DNA of 30,404 bases from JBGTFE01 sp036403235 (GTDB lineage Bacteria; Acidobacteriota; Blastocatellia; Pyrinomonadales; Pyrinomonadaceae): positions 1 to 30,404 of the forward strand of contig DASWRI010000013.1 in assembly GCA_036403235.1 (NCBI GenBank), written 5' to 3'. A program made the translations under genes and the position numbers. Positions within the stretch are counted from its first letter, which is position 1. Each line of letters begins with the position of its first letter. Below are positions 1 through 8,602 of the stretch, piece by piece. The notes under the pieces were generated by a model. The model made no database searches. It was given only the letters and a program-made list of their open reading frames with translations, and had not been told where the DNA came from.

Positions 1-1202
1 CGCGTGTGGCATTGTTTGCCGACACATTTCATGAAGTTAACGGGGCGGCCAACGTGCTTCGCCGGTTGACCGATTTTGCCAAGACAAACGGATACCCGTT
101 TTTGTGTATTCGCACAGGCAAAAAAACACGAGTCTGGGAAGACGGAAATATTAAAATCCTCGAACTCGAACGCAGCAGAGCGTCCATATCGATTGACTCG
201 GAGCTTGAATACGACCCGTTATTGTGGCGTCATAAAAGCCTGATTAAGCGCACGCTCAAAGATTTTCAGCCGGGAGTGCTTCATCTTACCGGATTTAATG
301 ATGTCAGCCAGCTCGGATTTTATTTTGCCCATTTTCATAATTTATCCGCCGTCGCTTCGTGGCACACTAACGGCCATGAATATGCTTCGTGTCGCCTGTT
401 GAGCAGATTTTCATGGCTGCCTGACAAATTACAGAATGTTTGGAAGAAAGCCATCGAAAAATGCGTTTTAGTCGGCTCGATGAAAATGTATTTTTTGGCA
501 CAGGTGCAGCTTGCGCCAAATGAAGAGCTCGTCAGCCAAATGAGAAAAATGACAAAGCGGCCCTCGTTTCTAATGAGCCGCGGGGTCGATACAAATCTTT
601 TTTCACCATCTAAACGTCAACGAACTGACGACGTCTTTACAATCGGTTATGTTGGGAGGCTGCGCTCTGAAAAAAATGTTCGCTTTCTGGCGGAAATAGA
701 CGCGGCATTGAAAAAAACCGGCTCGACCAATTATAGATTTCTGATAGTCGGCGACGGCACCGAACAGGACTGGCTGCAAAGAAATATAAGTCAAGCGGAA
801 TTTACCGGCGTTTTGTGCGGCGAAGATTTGGCGCGCGCCTATGCCAATATGGATTTATTCGCGTTTCCATCAAAAACCGATGCCTTCGGTAATGTCGTTC
901 TGGAGGCGATGGCAGCAGGAGTGCCGAGCGTCGTCATGCCCGAAGGCGGGCCCAAGTTTTTAATCGAGCACGAAACAAATGGTTTTGTCGCCCGCGACAA
1001 TCAAGACTTTTGCGCCATAATAAACCGCGTAGTTAAAGAACGAGAAAGTTTTTCGGAAATGAAAGCTTCTGCCAGAAAAACGGCTCTGTCACATTCATGG
1101 GAGAAGATTTTCGAAAATGTTTTTCAGAAGTATGACTTAGCCACAACCTTAAATAAAAAAGTTCGCGTCGGTGAAAACAACTTGCTTATCACAGCCAAGT
1201 AA
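1..1202 (+). CDS. GT4-family glycosyltransferase, 5' end cut by window edge
   Basis: Retaining GT-B glycosyltransferase, probably moving a sugar from a nucleotide-sugar to a lipid or surface glycan at the cytoplasmic side of the membrane. The first GTG is at 6, but the reading frame is open to the window edge and reads R-V-A-L-F-A-D-T-F-H-E-V-N-G, the usual beginning of the N-terminal domain of SqdX/MgtA-like enzymes, so the true start is probably one or a few codons outside. The C-terminal GT4 domain starts near residue 212 (GYVGRLRSEKN, 214-224) and has the donor-site stretch SKTDAFGNVVLEA (289-301), where E300 is the usual sugar-nucleotide contact. No signal peptide or membrane span is visible. 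The substrate cannot be read from the sequence. The receptor gene 120 nt downstream looks functionally unrelated. Confidence 0.85.
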   Translation, partial: RVALFADTFHEVNGAANVLRRLTDFAKTNGYPFLCIRTGKKTRVWEDGNIKILELERSRASISIDSELEYDPLLWRHKSLIKRTLKDFQPGVLHLTGFNDVSQLGFYFAHFHNLSAVASWHTNGHEYASCRLLSRFSWLPDKLQNVWKKAIEKCVLVGSMKMYFLAQVQLAPNEELVSQMRKMTKRPSFLMSRGVDTNLFSPSKRQRTDDVFTIGYVGRLRSEKNVRFLAEIDAALKKTGSTNYRFLIVGDGTEQDWLQRNISQAEFTGVLCGEDLARAYANMDLFAFPSKTDAFGNVVLEAMAAGVPSVVMPEGGPKFLIEHETNGFVARDNQDFCAIINRVVKERESFSEMKASARKTALSHSWEKIFENVFQKYDLATTLNKKVRVGENNLLITAK

Positions 1203-1325
1203 ACCTCACGGATAAATATTTTTCCCTGTTCATCTTTTATTCATCTTTGATTTGATACCGTTACTGTTTAAATCTTTGTGGTTTTTCATATTTTACAATC
1301 ATAAGATATTAGTTATTAACGGTTT

Positions 1326-4187
1326 ATGAAATTAATAAGACAAAGTATAAGTTTATGTTTATTAGCGGCAGCACTCTTAATCGCCGCTAACGCCCAGCAA
1401 ACGGCTAACGGAACAATTCGCGGCAAAGTTGTCGACGTTCAGGGCGCGCTCATCGGCGGCGCAAGTGTGACAGTCGTCGGAGCAAACGGCGCCGAACGAA
1501 CGACGCAGACGAATCAGGAAGGTTTATATTCGATTACCAATCTCGCCGCCGGAAGATATACCGTCCGGATTTCGGCACAGGGATTTTCGCTGTTTGAGAA
1601 TGCCGAAATTGATGTCGCTTCGGGTAAGACGCTGGTTCTCGACGCTACGCTCTCAATTACAGTTAACGAAGAAGTGACGGTCGGCGGCGAACAGCCTATC
1701 AACACCAGCCCGGACGCCAACGCGAGCGCAATCGTCTTGAATCAGGAAGACATTCAATCTCTGCCCGACGACCCGGCCGAACTGGAAGCGGCGCTGCAGG
1801 CTCTTGCCGGACCGGGCGCAGGCCCGTCGGGCGGCGAGATTTTTATCGACGGTTTTTCGGGAGGAAGGCTTCCGCCGCGCGATTCAATTCGGGAAATCCG
1901 CGTCAACCAGAATCCTTTTTCATCGGAATATGACCGTTTAGGCTTGGGTCGCATCGAGATTTTTACCAAACCGGGAACGGACAAGTGGCGCGGCGAAATC
2001 GGCAGCGAATTTGAAGATGAATCTTTTAACTCGCGCAACCCGTTCGCCACGAATCGACCGTCGTTTCAGCTCCGCAATATCAACGGCAATGCGGGCGGGC
2101 CGCTCGTCAAAAAACGCGCGTCGTTTTTTGTTGATTTTGAAAAGGAAGATGTCGATAACAATGCTCTCATCAACGCGTTGATTCTTGACCCGGCCTTAAA
2201 TACGACATCGTTTCAGCAAAGCGTTCTCGCGCCGCAGAAAAATTTTGAAATAAGCCCGCGCCTCGACTTTCAGGTAAACCAGAACAATACGCTCACCGCG
2301 CGTTATTTCTTTGAAGGCTCGGATACGACGAACGCCGGTTTGGGCGGCTTCGATTTGCCTTCGCGCGCTTTTGCATCAAGCGACAGCGAGCACACTTTGC
2401 GCGTAACGGATACGGCGGTAATTTCGCCTTCAATCATCAACGAAGCGCGTTTTCAGTTTATTCGCCGCCGCGCAACGCAAACGAGCACTGACAATTCGCC
2501 GACGATTCGCGTGCTGGACGCTTTTACCGGCGGCGGTGCCAACATCGGTTCGGCGTTTGCCAATGAAGACCGCCTGGAAGTGCAGAATTTCACATCGTTT
2601 ATTTTCAAAAAACATTCGCTCAAAATCGGCGGGCGGCTGAGGCAGGTTCATATTACCGACGCTTCGCCGGGTAATTTTGCCGGAACATTCACTTTTACCA
2701 ATTTGGAGCAATATCGCAATACGATTTTAGATGTGGCGGGAGCGCGCCCGACGCAGTTTACGATTGCCGGAGGGAATCCGCAGGCGAGCGTCAAGCGAAC
2801 TGATTTGGGAATATTTGCGCAGGATGATTGGCGCGTGAACCCGGCGTTGACGCTTTCGTTCGGCTTGCGTTACGAGACGCAGACGAACGTTTCCAGCGAC
2901 TTCAATTTCGCGCCGCGCTTCGCTTTCGCCTACGCGCCGGGAGCAAACGGGAGCAACAAGCCGAAAACGGTTTTTCGCGGCGGCTTCGGAATTTTCTACG
3001 ACCGTTTCAGCGAAGGATTAACTTTGCAATCATTGCGTTTTAACGGAATCAATCAGCAGCAATTCGTCGTTACCGACCCGGCCATTTTAGACCAGATTGT
3101 TTTTTCGCCGAACGGAAGCGTCACAAACGTCCCGAGCATTCAGACTTTGGCAGCCTTTGCGCAGCCGCAGACGACGCGCGTCGTTGCGCCGAATTTGCAG
3201 ACGCCATACACGAACCAAATCGCTCTCAGCGTCGAGCGCCAGCTGCCCTTTAAAACGACTCTCAGCGCGACCTACGTTTTCGCGCAAACGCGCCGCCTGC
3301 TGCGCTCGCGTAACATCAACGCTCCGGTTAACGGCGTGCGGCCGGCTCCGTCTGCGGGCAACATTTTTCAATATGAATCGACGGGACGCTTTAATCAAAA
3401 TCAATTAATTATAAATTTCCGTTCAAATTTCAGCGAGCACGTTTCGATTTTCGGCAATTATGCGTTCGGCGGCGCCAAAAGCGATTCGGACGGCGCGGGA
3501 ACATTCCCGGCCAATCAGTATGATTTAAGCGGCGAATACGGCAACGCTCTGGTGGATATTCGGCATCGCTTTGTCGTCGGCGGAAATGTCACAGTTCCTT
3601 TTGGAATAAGGCTTAGCCCGTTTATCACGTTTCGCTCCGGCGTCCCGTTTAATATAACAAACGGGACGGACACAAACGGCGACACAATTTTCAACGACCG
3701 TCCGGCGTTTGCGACGAGCCTGTCCGAACCCGGAATTATCGTCACCCGATTCGGCGCTTTTGACCCGACGCCTGACGCGGGCGATACGATTATCCCGCGA
3801 AATTATGGTCGCGGGCCGTCGTTTTTCGTCGTCAATCTGCGCGCTGCCAAAGAATTCGGTTTTGGCGGTGGCAGTAAAAAGAAAGCGACCAAACAAGTTC
3901 AAGTTGGCGATAACAACAATCGAACCGGCACAAACAGTCCGTTCGGCGGCGGCGGTGCGCAACGCGGCGGCGGTGGCGGCGATGACGACGAAAGTCCCTA
4001 TAAACTGGAGTTCTCCGTGCAAATTAGAAATCTTTTTAACCGGACAAACGGCGGCACGCCGGTCGGAAATCTGCGCTCGCCGTTTTTCGGCGAACCCGTC
4101 TCGCTCGCCAGCGGTTTCGGTTTCGGCGGCGGCGGTCAAAGCGGAGGCAATCGCCGTGTCAGATTTGAAGTACAGTTTAGTTTTTAA
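1326..4187 (+). CDS. Oar-like TonB-dependent receptor with N-terminal carboxypeptidase-regulatory domain
   Basis: Outer-membrane beta-barrel of 953 aa, the type Acidobacteriota use for large substrates such as glycans, peptides or siderophores; the ligand is unknown. A Sec signal peptide (about 1-24, ending ANAQQ) is followed by a CarboxypepD_reg-like beta-sandwich (about 28-105, GTIRGKVVDVQGALIGGASV), a plug domain (about 110-215, with IREIRVNQNPFSSEYDRLG and RIEIFTKPGTDKWRGE), and a barrel to the C-terminus. The protein ends in FEVQFSF, with the terminal aromatic expected for BAM insertion. A Gly/Lys/Asp-rich low-complexity insertion occupies about residues 846-889, just before the last strands. 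There is no strong ribosome binding site before the ATG, but the signal peptide begins exactly there. No TonB partner is nearby. Base usage resembles that of its neighbours. Confidence 0.93.
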   Translation: MKLIRQSISLCLLAAALLIAANAQQTANGTIRGKVVDVQGALIGGASVTVVGANGAERTTQTNQEGLYSITNLAAGRYTVRISAQGFSLFENAEIDVASGKTLVLDATLSITVNEEVTVGGEQPINTSPDANASAIVLNQEDIQSLPDDPAELEAALQALAGPGAGPSGGEIFIDGFSGGRLPPRDSIREIRVNQNPFSSEYDRLGLGRIEIFTKPGTDKWRGEIGSEFEDESFNSRNPFATNRPSFQLRNINGNAGGPLVKKRASFFVDFEKEDVDNNALINALILDPALNTTSFQQSVLAPQKNFEISPRLDFQVNQNNTLTARYFFEGSDTTNAGLGGFDLPSRAFASSDSEHTLRVTDTAVISPSIINEARFQFIRRRATQTSTDNSPTIRVLDAFTGGGANIGSAFANEDRLEVQNFTSFIFKKHSLKIGGRLRQVHITDASPGNFAGTFTFTNLEQYRNTILDVAGARPTQFTIAGGNPQASVKRTDLGIFAQDDWRVNPALTLSFGLRYETQTNVSSDFNFAPRFAFAYAPGANGSNKPKTVFRGGFGIFYDRFSEGLTLQSLRFNGINQQQFVVTDPAILDQIVFSPNGSVTNVPSIQTLAAFAQPQTTRVVAPNLQTPYTNQIALSVERQLPFKTTLSATYVFAQTRRLLRSRNINAPVNGVRPAPSAGNIFQYESTGRFNQNQLIINFRSNFSEHVSIFGNYAFGGAKSDSDGAGTFPANQYDLSGEYGNALVDIRHRFVVGGNVTVPFGIRLSPFITFRSGVPFNITNGTDTNGDTIFNDRPAFATSLSEPGIIVTRFGAFDPTPDAGDTIIPRNYGRGPSFFVVNLRAAKEFGFGGGSKKKATKQVQVGDNNNRTGTNSPFGGGGAQRGGGGGDDDESPYKLEFSVQIRNLFNRTNGGTPVGNLRSPFFGEPVSLASGFGFGGGGQSGGNRRVRFEVQFSF

Positions 4188-4236
4188 TCTATCGCGCAAA
4201 CCGGTAGTTTTTGCTTTTGGCGGATTTTATATAATA

Positions 4237-4266
4237 GTGATGCCCGCTTTGCAAAGCGGGCATCAC
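4237..4266. terminator. Perfect 30-bp palindrome between convergent genes, possible bidirectional terminator
   Basis: The left arm GTGATGCCCGCTTTG is followed directly by its exact reverse complement. It lies between the receptor stop (4187) and the stop of the convergent FG-GAP gene (4281). There is no good T-tract on either side (only a TTTTT about 12 nt to the right), so intrinsic termination is likely but not certain. It could also be a copy of a dispersed palindromic element. Confidence 0.5.
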
Positions 4267-4280
4267 CTCGTAGCTCATTT

Positions 4281-5666
4281 TTAGTGAATGTTATTTACGC
4301 CAAGCGGCGCGTCGCTGCTTTCTCCCCATTGATAAGCGTGTATATTATCAAACGGGTCGAGAATATACAGTGTTCCGTTGCTCGGTCGCCAGACGGTGAA
4401 AGCCGAGCGCGGGTTGGTCATATATTCGCCGGTTACGGGAACGTCTCCGGGGATTCCCCAGTTTTGGTAGAGAATCGTGCCGCTTCCGCTTTGCAAAACA
4501 TAATATTTATTCTCGCTCGGACGATAAACGGCAATATCGTTTTTGCCGTCGAAATCGTAATCGCCCGGCACGATTAAATCATTTTTAAGGCCAAAGTTTT
4601 TGGCAATATAAGTTCCGTCCGAGCTTCGCAGAATATAAAAATTTCCTTCTTCCGCGCCTGAATTGCGCCGCACCGCAAAATCGGTTTTCCCGTCGCCGTC
4701 GTAATCGGCGACGACCGGAACGTCGGTTGCGCCCGCGCCCCATTGCTGCGCCAAAGTCGAGCCGTCAGAGCTTCGGCGCACCCAAAAAGTTGCGGTTGAC
4801 GGTCGCCAAACGGCAAAATCCGCAATGTCGTCGCCATCAAAATCGCCGCTGACCGGAATGTCGCCGGCTGCGCCCCATTGGAAAGCGACTAAGCTTTCCG
4901 GGATGGTTTCCCGGTTCAAGATATAAAACGTGCCGTTTGACGGTCGCCAGACGCAGATGTCCGATTGATAACCGTCGCCCGTATAATCGCCGGCGAGCGG
5001 AATGTCGCCATTCAAACCGAATTGGCGGTAAATCAATTCGGAATAATCGTTCAAAGATTCGTTGATGTACCAAATTCGATTGCCCGGACGAATTACGGTG
5101 AAATCGCTTCGTTCATTCCCGTCAAAATCAAACTTTTTGCTGCTCTCGGCTAAATTGATTCCGAAATATAAATTGGTATTTCCGGTCGCGCCGCCGGCGC
5201 CGGCAACTGCGATGTAATAATGCGTTCCGGCATTGGCAATAAAAGTGACGCGGCTTGATTTGAAAACGCCGCGTCCGAGATTGTCATTCGCGGTAATTGG
5301 CGTCAGATTATTTAAAGCCGTTCCGGTATAAATCGCCAGCGTCGAATCAAGACTGCCGATTGTTTGCATTGTTACGCTATAGTTAGCGGGCGCAGTCCAT
5401 TTAAACCAGACCGAGTGAAGAGTTCCCGAAGCGTTGGCGTGATTCGGCTCGCTCGGCTCGCCCGTCGCCTGGGAATTATCAATGATAATTCCTGCATACT
5501 CCGGAAAATTTATTGTCTGCGCATCGGCAAAATTGTCGTTCGTCGGCGCGGTCAATTGCACCGAGTCCGAAGTTTTTGCGAAAAGCGTCTGCGAAAAGCC
5601 GCTCATCATTAATGTCATCAATATTGCTGCGATAAAATATTTTGCGTTTCGATTCGTATTTTTCAT
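4281..5666 (-). CDS. Secreted PPC / FG-GAP-like repeat protein (shorter paralog)
   Basis: Exported 461-aa protein. It has a signal peptide (about 1-30, KNTNRNAKYFIAAILMTLMM then FAK), then one PPC-like beta-sandwich (about 40-170, with SVWFKWTAP, LAIYTG, TANDN and THYYIAVAG). Six repeats of about 45 residues follow, of the form 'DFDGDxxxDFAVWRPSxxTFWVxxSSDG...QWGAxGDVPV' (about 175-455). The D-x-D-G-D-G-x-x-D cores are EF-hand-like and probably bind calcium, as in FG-GAP/VCBS beta-propellers. The start is set by AAGGAG 7 nt before the ATG. It follows its 620-aa-frame paralog by 87 nt on the same strand and is probably co-transcribed with it. The function is unknown; a role as an adhesin or extracellular scaffold is inference. 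I see no enzyme motif. Confidence 0.88.
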   Translation of the reverse strand: MKNTNRNAKYFIAAILMTLMMSGFSQTLFAKTSDSVQLTAPTNDNFADAQTINFPEYAGIIIDNSQATGEPSEPNHANASGTLHSVWFKWTAPANYSVTMQTIGSLDSTLAIYTGTALNNLTPITANDNLGRGVFKSSRVTFIANAGTHYYIAVAGAGGATGNTNLYFGINLAESSKKFDFDGNERSDFTVIRPGNRIWYINESLNDYSELIYRQFGLNGDIPLAGDYTGDGYQSDICVWRPSNGTFYILNRETIPESLVAFQWGAAGDIPVSGDFDGDDIADFAVWRPSTATFWVRRSSDGSTLAQQWGAGATDVPVVADYDGDGKTDFAVRRNSGAEEGNFYILRSSDGTYIAKNFGLKNDLIVPGDYDFDGKNDIAVYRPSENKYYVLQSGSGTILYQNWGIPGDVPVTGEYMTNPRSAFTVWRPSNGTLYILDPFDNIHAYQWGESSDAPLGVNNIH

Positions 5667-5700
5667 TGTCTTTCTCCTTTTAGATTTTAATTGCCTGTCG

Positions 5701-5738
5701 TTCGCGCAATGCTCCGAATGAACTATGCATTGCGCGAA
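5701..5738 (-). other. Strong stem-loop between the two FG-GAP paralogs
   Basis: The arm TTCGCGCAATGC (5701-5712) and its exact reverse complement (5727-5738) enclose a 14-nt loop. In the minus-strand transcript it lies just after the upstream paralog and before the ribosome binding site of the downstream one. It has no U-tract behind it, so an mRNA-processing or stability hairpin, or partial termination, fits better than a full terminator. Confidence 0.55.
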
Positions 5739-5753
5739 AAACGATTTGAATTG

Positions 5754-7553
5754 TTATGGAATTTGATAAGCGGCGGTTGCCGGAACGTCGCCGTTTGTGC
5801 CGAATTGGATAAAAGTCGGCTGCGCTCCGGCGCGCATAATATACCAGGTGCTGTTTGACGGCCGGAAAACGGCGACGTCGGCTTTGTAAACGTAATTATA
5901 TTTGGCCGGAACGGGAATGTCTCCGCCGATGCCCCACTGCGTCGCTTTGGTCGCATTATCCGAGCTCTGACAGATATACCAGACGTTTGTCGAAGGACGA
6001 AAAACCGCGATGTCGGCGAGACCGTCGCCGTCATAATCGGCGGCAACGGGTTTATCGCCGTTTAAGCCGAACTGTTTGCCGACGGCCTGGCCATTCGAGC
6101 TTTGAAGAATGTACCAAATTCCGTCCGACGGGCGAAAAACGGCGATATCGGTTTTGTTGTCGCCGTCGTAATCCGCCGGAGCGGGAACGTCTCCGTTTTG
6201 TCCGAATTTAATTGTATTTTGATTGGCGATATGCCACGTTCCGTCTGAAGGCCGGAAAACGGCAATGTCGGTTTGCCCGTTTCCGTCGTAATCTCCCGCT
6301 GCCGGAACGTCCGTGCCGAGTCCGAAGTTTATTGCCGAAAAACTCTGGTCGCTGCTTCTGCTGATATACCAGGTTCCGTTTGAAGGACGAAAGACGGCGC
6401 GGTCGGTTTTGCCGTCGTTGTCGTAATCGCCCTGCACGGGCTTATCTTCGCTGATTCCCCAATGCACGGTCGAGACCGAATTTTCCGAAGTATTTATGTC
6501 ATACCAGTTGCCGTCAGACGGGCGAAACACGGAAATATCGCTCAAATCATCGCCGTCAAAATTCGCGCTTTGAGTTCCGTCGGTTATGTTCCACGTCAAA
6601 TTAATATTTCCGGTCGCTCCGTTGTATCCGTCAACCGCGATGTAATAATGAGTGTTTGCCGGAGCCGTAAACGTGACCTGACTGGTATGACCGTAAAAAT
6701 CGTCGTTGGCGGCGACAAGCGTCAGATTATTTATATTGCTGCCTTTATAGACCGCGAGAAGCGTATCCATATTCGGCGAGCCGTCAATGCCGATGCTGCC
6801 GCGCGTGCTGATTGTATAACTGCTTGCGTAGGGAAAACTGTAGAATTGAAACCAGACGGATTTTCCGCCGGCATTGCCCGCATGATTAGGTTCGCCAGCT
6901 TCCTTGGTTGCACCGGCATTGGTATTAACATATACGCCCAAAGGGTTTAAGCCCGAAGGCGAACTGAAATTATCGTCGGACAGTGTGCTGCCATACGCCC
7001 AGTAAAACGGAAAATTACCCTGTTTCGCGCTGCCGTTATAAAACTTTCCGTCAACGGCAATGTAATAAATCGTCGCCGACTGCGTTCCGAAAGTAACGGT
7101 ACTGTCGCCTTCGTTGTTACTTCGCCTGTTGGCGGCAATCAATTTTAGATTGTTCACGTCGCTGCCGGTATAGACCGAAACTTCATAGCCATAGCTGCCT
7201 AAAACAGAAATTTTCATATTGCCTGTAATGGGCGCCATCCATTTATACCAGACGGACGCGCCGCCGCGATTTCCGGCGTGAAACGGCTCTCCCGCTTCCT
7301 TCGTAGCCTGATTGTTGTTACCTATAAGATTGCCCGACGGGCCGCTGATTATTTGTGCATTGACAAAATCATCGTTCGCCGGCGCGGATAACTGCGACGA
7401 CGTTTGATTTGCTGTTTTGTCAGTTTCGTCTTGCGCCAAAATCATCGGCGCGAAATTGCTCATCGCAAAAAGCGCGGTCAGCGCGAACACGCCGATTTTT
7501 GATAGATATGTATTGCGATTTGTTTTGTTAATTAAATTGTTTTCGTTTTTCAT
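5754..7553 (-). CDS. Secreted double-PPC / FG-GAP-like repeat protein (longer paralog)
   Basis: Exported protein of 599 aa from the chosen ATG at 7553. The frame is open to an ATA-poor upstream start at 7616, but that would place about 21 charged residues before the signal peptide, while the chosen ATG gives a normal signal (SKIGVFALTALFAMSNFAP, cleavage near LAQ) and has AAAGGA about 13 nt upstream. Two PPC-like domains come first, each with a KEAGEPxHAGNxGGxSVW motif, ending near a THYYIAVDGYNGATGN strand. Six repeats of the 'DYDGDGxxDIAVFRPSxGxWYIxxSS' type follow, with a short last half-repeat. The paralog downstream shares the whole plan but has one PPC domain. The conserved inverted-repeat site at 7640 lies 86 nt upstream and suggests control by the adjacent response regulator. 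Function unknown; calcium-bound surface or secreted binding protein is the best guess. Confidence 0.87.
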   Translation of the reverse strand: MKNENNLINKTNRNTYLSKIGVFALTALFAMSNFAPMILAQDETDKTANQTSSQLSAPANDDFVNAQIISGPSGNLIGNNNQATKEAGEPFHAGNRGGASVWYKWMAPITGNMKISVLGSYGYEVSVYTGSDVNNLKLIAANRRSNNEGDSTVTFGTQSATIYYIAVDGKFYNGSAKQGNFPFYWAYGSTLSDDNFSSPSGLNPLGVYVNTNAGATKEAGEPNHAGNAGGKSVWFQFYSFPYASSYTISTRGSIGIDGSPNMDTLLAVYKGSNINNLTLVAANDDFYGHTSQVTFTAPANTHYYIAVDGYNGATGNINLTWNITDGTQSANFDGDDLSDISVFRPSDGNWYDINTSENSVSTVHWGISEDKPVQGDYDNDGKTDRAVFRPSNGTWYISRSSDQSFSAINFGLGTDVPAAGDYDGNGQTDIAVFRPSDGTWHIANQNTIKFGQNGDVPAPADYDGDNKTDIAVFRPSDGIWYILQSSNGQAVGKQFGLNGDKPVAADYDGDGLADIAVFRPSTNVWYICQSSDNATKATQWGIGGDIPVPAKYNYVYKADVAVFRPSNSTWYIMRAGAQPTFIQFGTNGDVPATAAYQIP

Positions 7554-7639
7554 TTTGTTTTCTTTTTCCTTTAATTTTTCTTCAAACGTCCGGGCGTTTT
7601 TACCTGTATCTATCAAAGCGCAGAATGGTATCCGATTTC

Positions 7640-7657
7640 ACCACCTACACAAGTGGT
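7640..7657 (-). promoter_or_regulatory. Inverted-repeat operator candidate upstream of the FG-GAP operon
   Basis: ACCACCTACACAAGTGGT, with arms ACCAC and GTGGT. It matches the site at 8499 in 19 of 21 positions when the trailing AAG is included. It lies 86 nt upstream of the longer FG-GAP gene. Dyads of this size are typical of NarL/LuxR-type HTH dimers, and such a regulator is encoded next door. Binding is inferred. Confidence 0.6.
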
Positions 7658-7681
7658 AAGTTTTTAAATAAATTTCACGAC

Positions 7682-7709
7682 AAAAAACCGGCATTTCTGC
7701 CGGTTTTTT
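7682..7709 (-). terminator. Intrinsic terminator of the response regulator gene
   Basis: Stem AAAAAACCGGCA / TGCCGGTTTTTT with a TTTC loop, 36 nt past the minus-strand stop codon of the response regulator. Read on the minus strand it is a GC-rich hairpin followed by a run of U. The A/T flanks make it symmetrical. Confidence 0.85.
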
Positions 7710-7745
7710 GAGATTTCTAAATTTAAATTTTTTTACAAAGTGTCT

Positions 7746-8408
7746 TTAATTAACCAGCCGGTCGCGCAGGGCTTTGGCGACGGCTTCGCTTTTTGAATGA
7801 ACTTGCAGCTTTTCGTAAATATGGCGCATATGGAAGGAAATCGTGTTGATGCTGACGCCTAATTCAACTGTCATTGTCTTGTAATTGTGTCCTTCGACGA
7901 GCATTTTCAAAAGACGCGTTTCGTGCGGAGTCAAGTTATAATCGGCGCGTTCCGGCGGGCGAATGTCTCTAAACAGGGAAATAACGCGGCTGGCGACTTC
8001 CGGCGACATCGGCGCGCCGCCCTCGACGGCTTCGCGTAAACTGTCGAGCAGGCGAATCGGCGGCGTTTTTTTCAGCAGATAGCCGCACGCTCCGGCGCAC
8101 AAGGCGTCGAATATTCTTTCGTCGTCGTCATAAACGGAAAGCATCAAAATCGTCAAATTCGGATATTTTTCCTTCAAAATGCGAACGCCGTCGATGCCGT
8201 TCATGCCGGGAAGCCCGATGTCCGAAAGGACAATGTCCGGCAGATTTCCGCCGATGCGCGGCAGGGCGTCTTCCATCGAGCGATACGCGCCGACCGATTC
8301 AAATCCAATCGTTCCGCCAATCAGCATCGCCAGACTCTCGCGGATTTCGCGCCGGTCTTCGATAATAGCGACTTTTATCGCATCGCTTGATGTCGTTTTG
8401 CTTTCCAT
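7746..8408 (-). CDS. NarL/FixJ-family response regulator
   Basis: Cytoplasmic transcription factor of 220 aa from the chosen start. The receiver domain has the acidic pair E17-D18, phospho-acceptor D63 (LSDIGLPGMNG), S91 and the invariant K113 (LLKKT). The C-terminal LuxR-type HTH (about 158-217) has LTPHETRLLKMLVEGHNYK and the recognition segment INTISFHMRHIYEKLQVHSK. The frame extends to a TTG at 8462 with another ATG at 8435. I prefer 8408 because it gives the normal short N-terminus before IKVAIIED and places the operator-like site 90 nt upstream, the same distance as at the FG-GAP gene. Its partner is the histidine kinase encoded just upstream. The inverted repeat in front of its own gene suggests autoregulation. 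Start position is moderately certain; function is well supported. Confidence 0.92.
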   Translation of the reverse strand: MESKTTSSDAIKVAIIEDRREIRESLAMLIGGTIGFESVGAYRSMEDALPRIGGNLPDIVLSDIGLPGMNGIDGVRILKEKYPNLTILMLSVYDDDERIFDALCAGACGYLLKKTPPIRLLDSLREAVEGGAPMSPEVASRVISLFRDIRPPERADYNLTPHETRLLKMLVEGHNYKTMTVELGVSINTISFHMRHIYEKLQVHSKSEAVAKALRDRLVN

Positions 8409-8498
8409 TTTTGCGTGTTCTACTAAACCTATCATACAAATTTTCTTCAACTTTCTATTCAAACAAGACAGAGTTTAGTAAAAATATTTCAATAAAAA

Positions 8499-8516
8499 AC
8501 CACCTACACAGGTGGG
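8499..8516 (-). promoter_or_regulatory. Inverted-repeat operator candidate upstream of the response regulator
   Basis: ACCACCTACACAGGTGGG contains the perfect dyad CCACCT-ACAC-AGGTGG (8500-8515). It lies in the 194-nt gap between the kinase stop and the regulator start, so the regulator probably has its own promoter in addition to any read-through from the kinase gene. Confidence 0.6.
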
Positions 8517-8602
8517 AAGAAAGTGGAAACGGAAAATAAAAAATGAAAAATAATTGTTTTTTGTATTTCTAACTTCGCTTTATAATTTAACAATTCCCGG
8601 AA

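Noticed and set aside
3525..4199. Minus-strand 224-aa open frame inside the receptor gene
   Set aside because: Antisense to the receptor, rich in Ala and Arg as expected from the shadow of Gly-rich coding DNA; no start signal or domain.
3709..4284. Plus-strand 191-aa frame over the receptor end
   Set aside because: Overlaps the well-supported receptor in another frame; no recognisable domain.
4600..6500. Periodic DNA repeats that could look like an array
   Set aside because: Period of about 135 nt follows the protein repeats and has no short conserved repeats with unique spacers, so it is not CRISPR.
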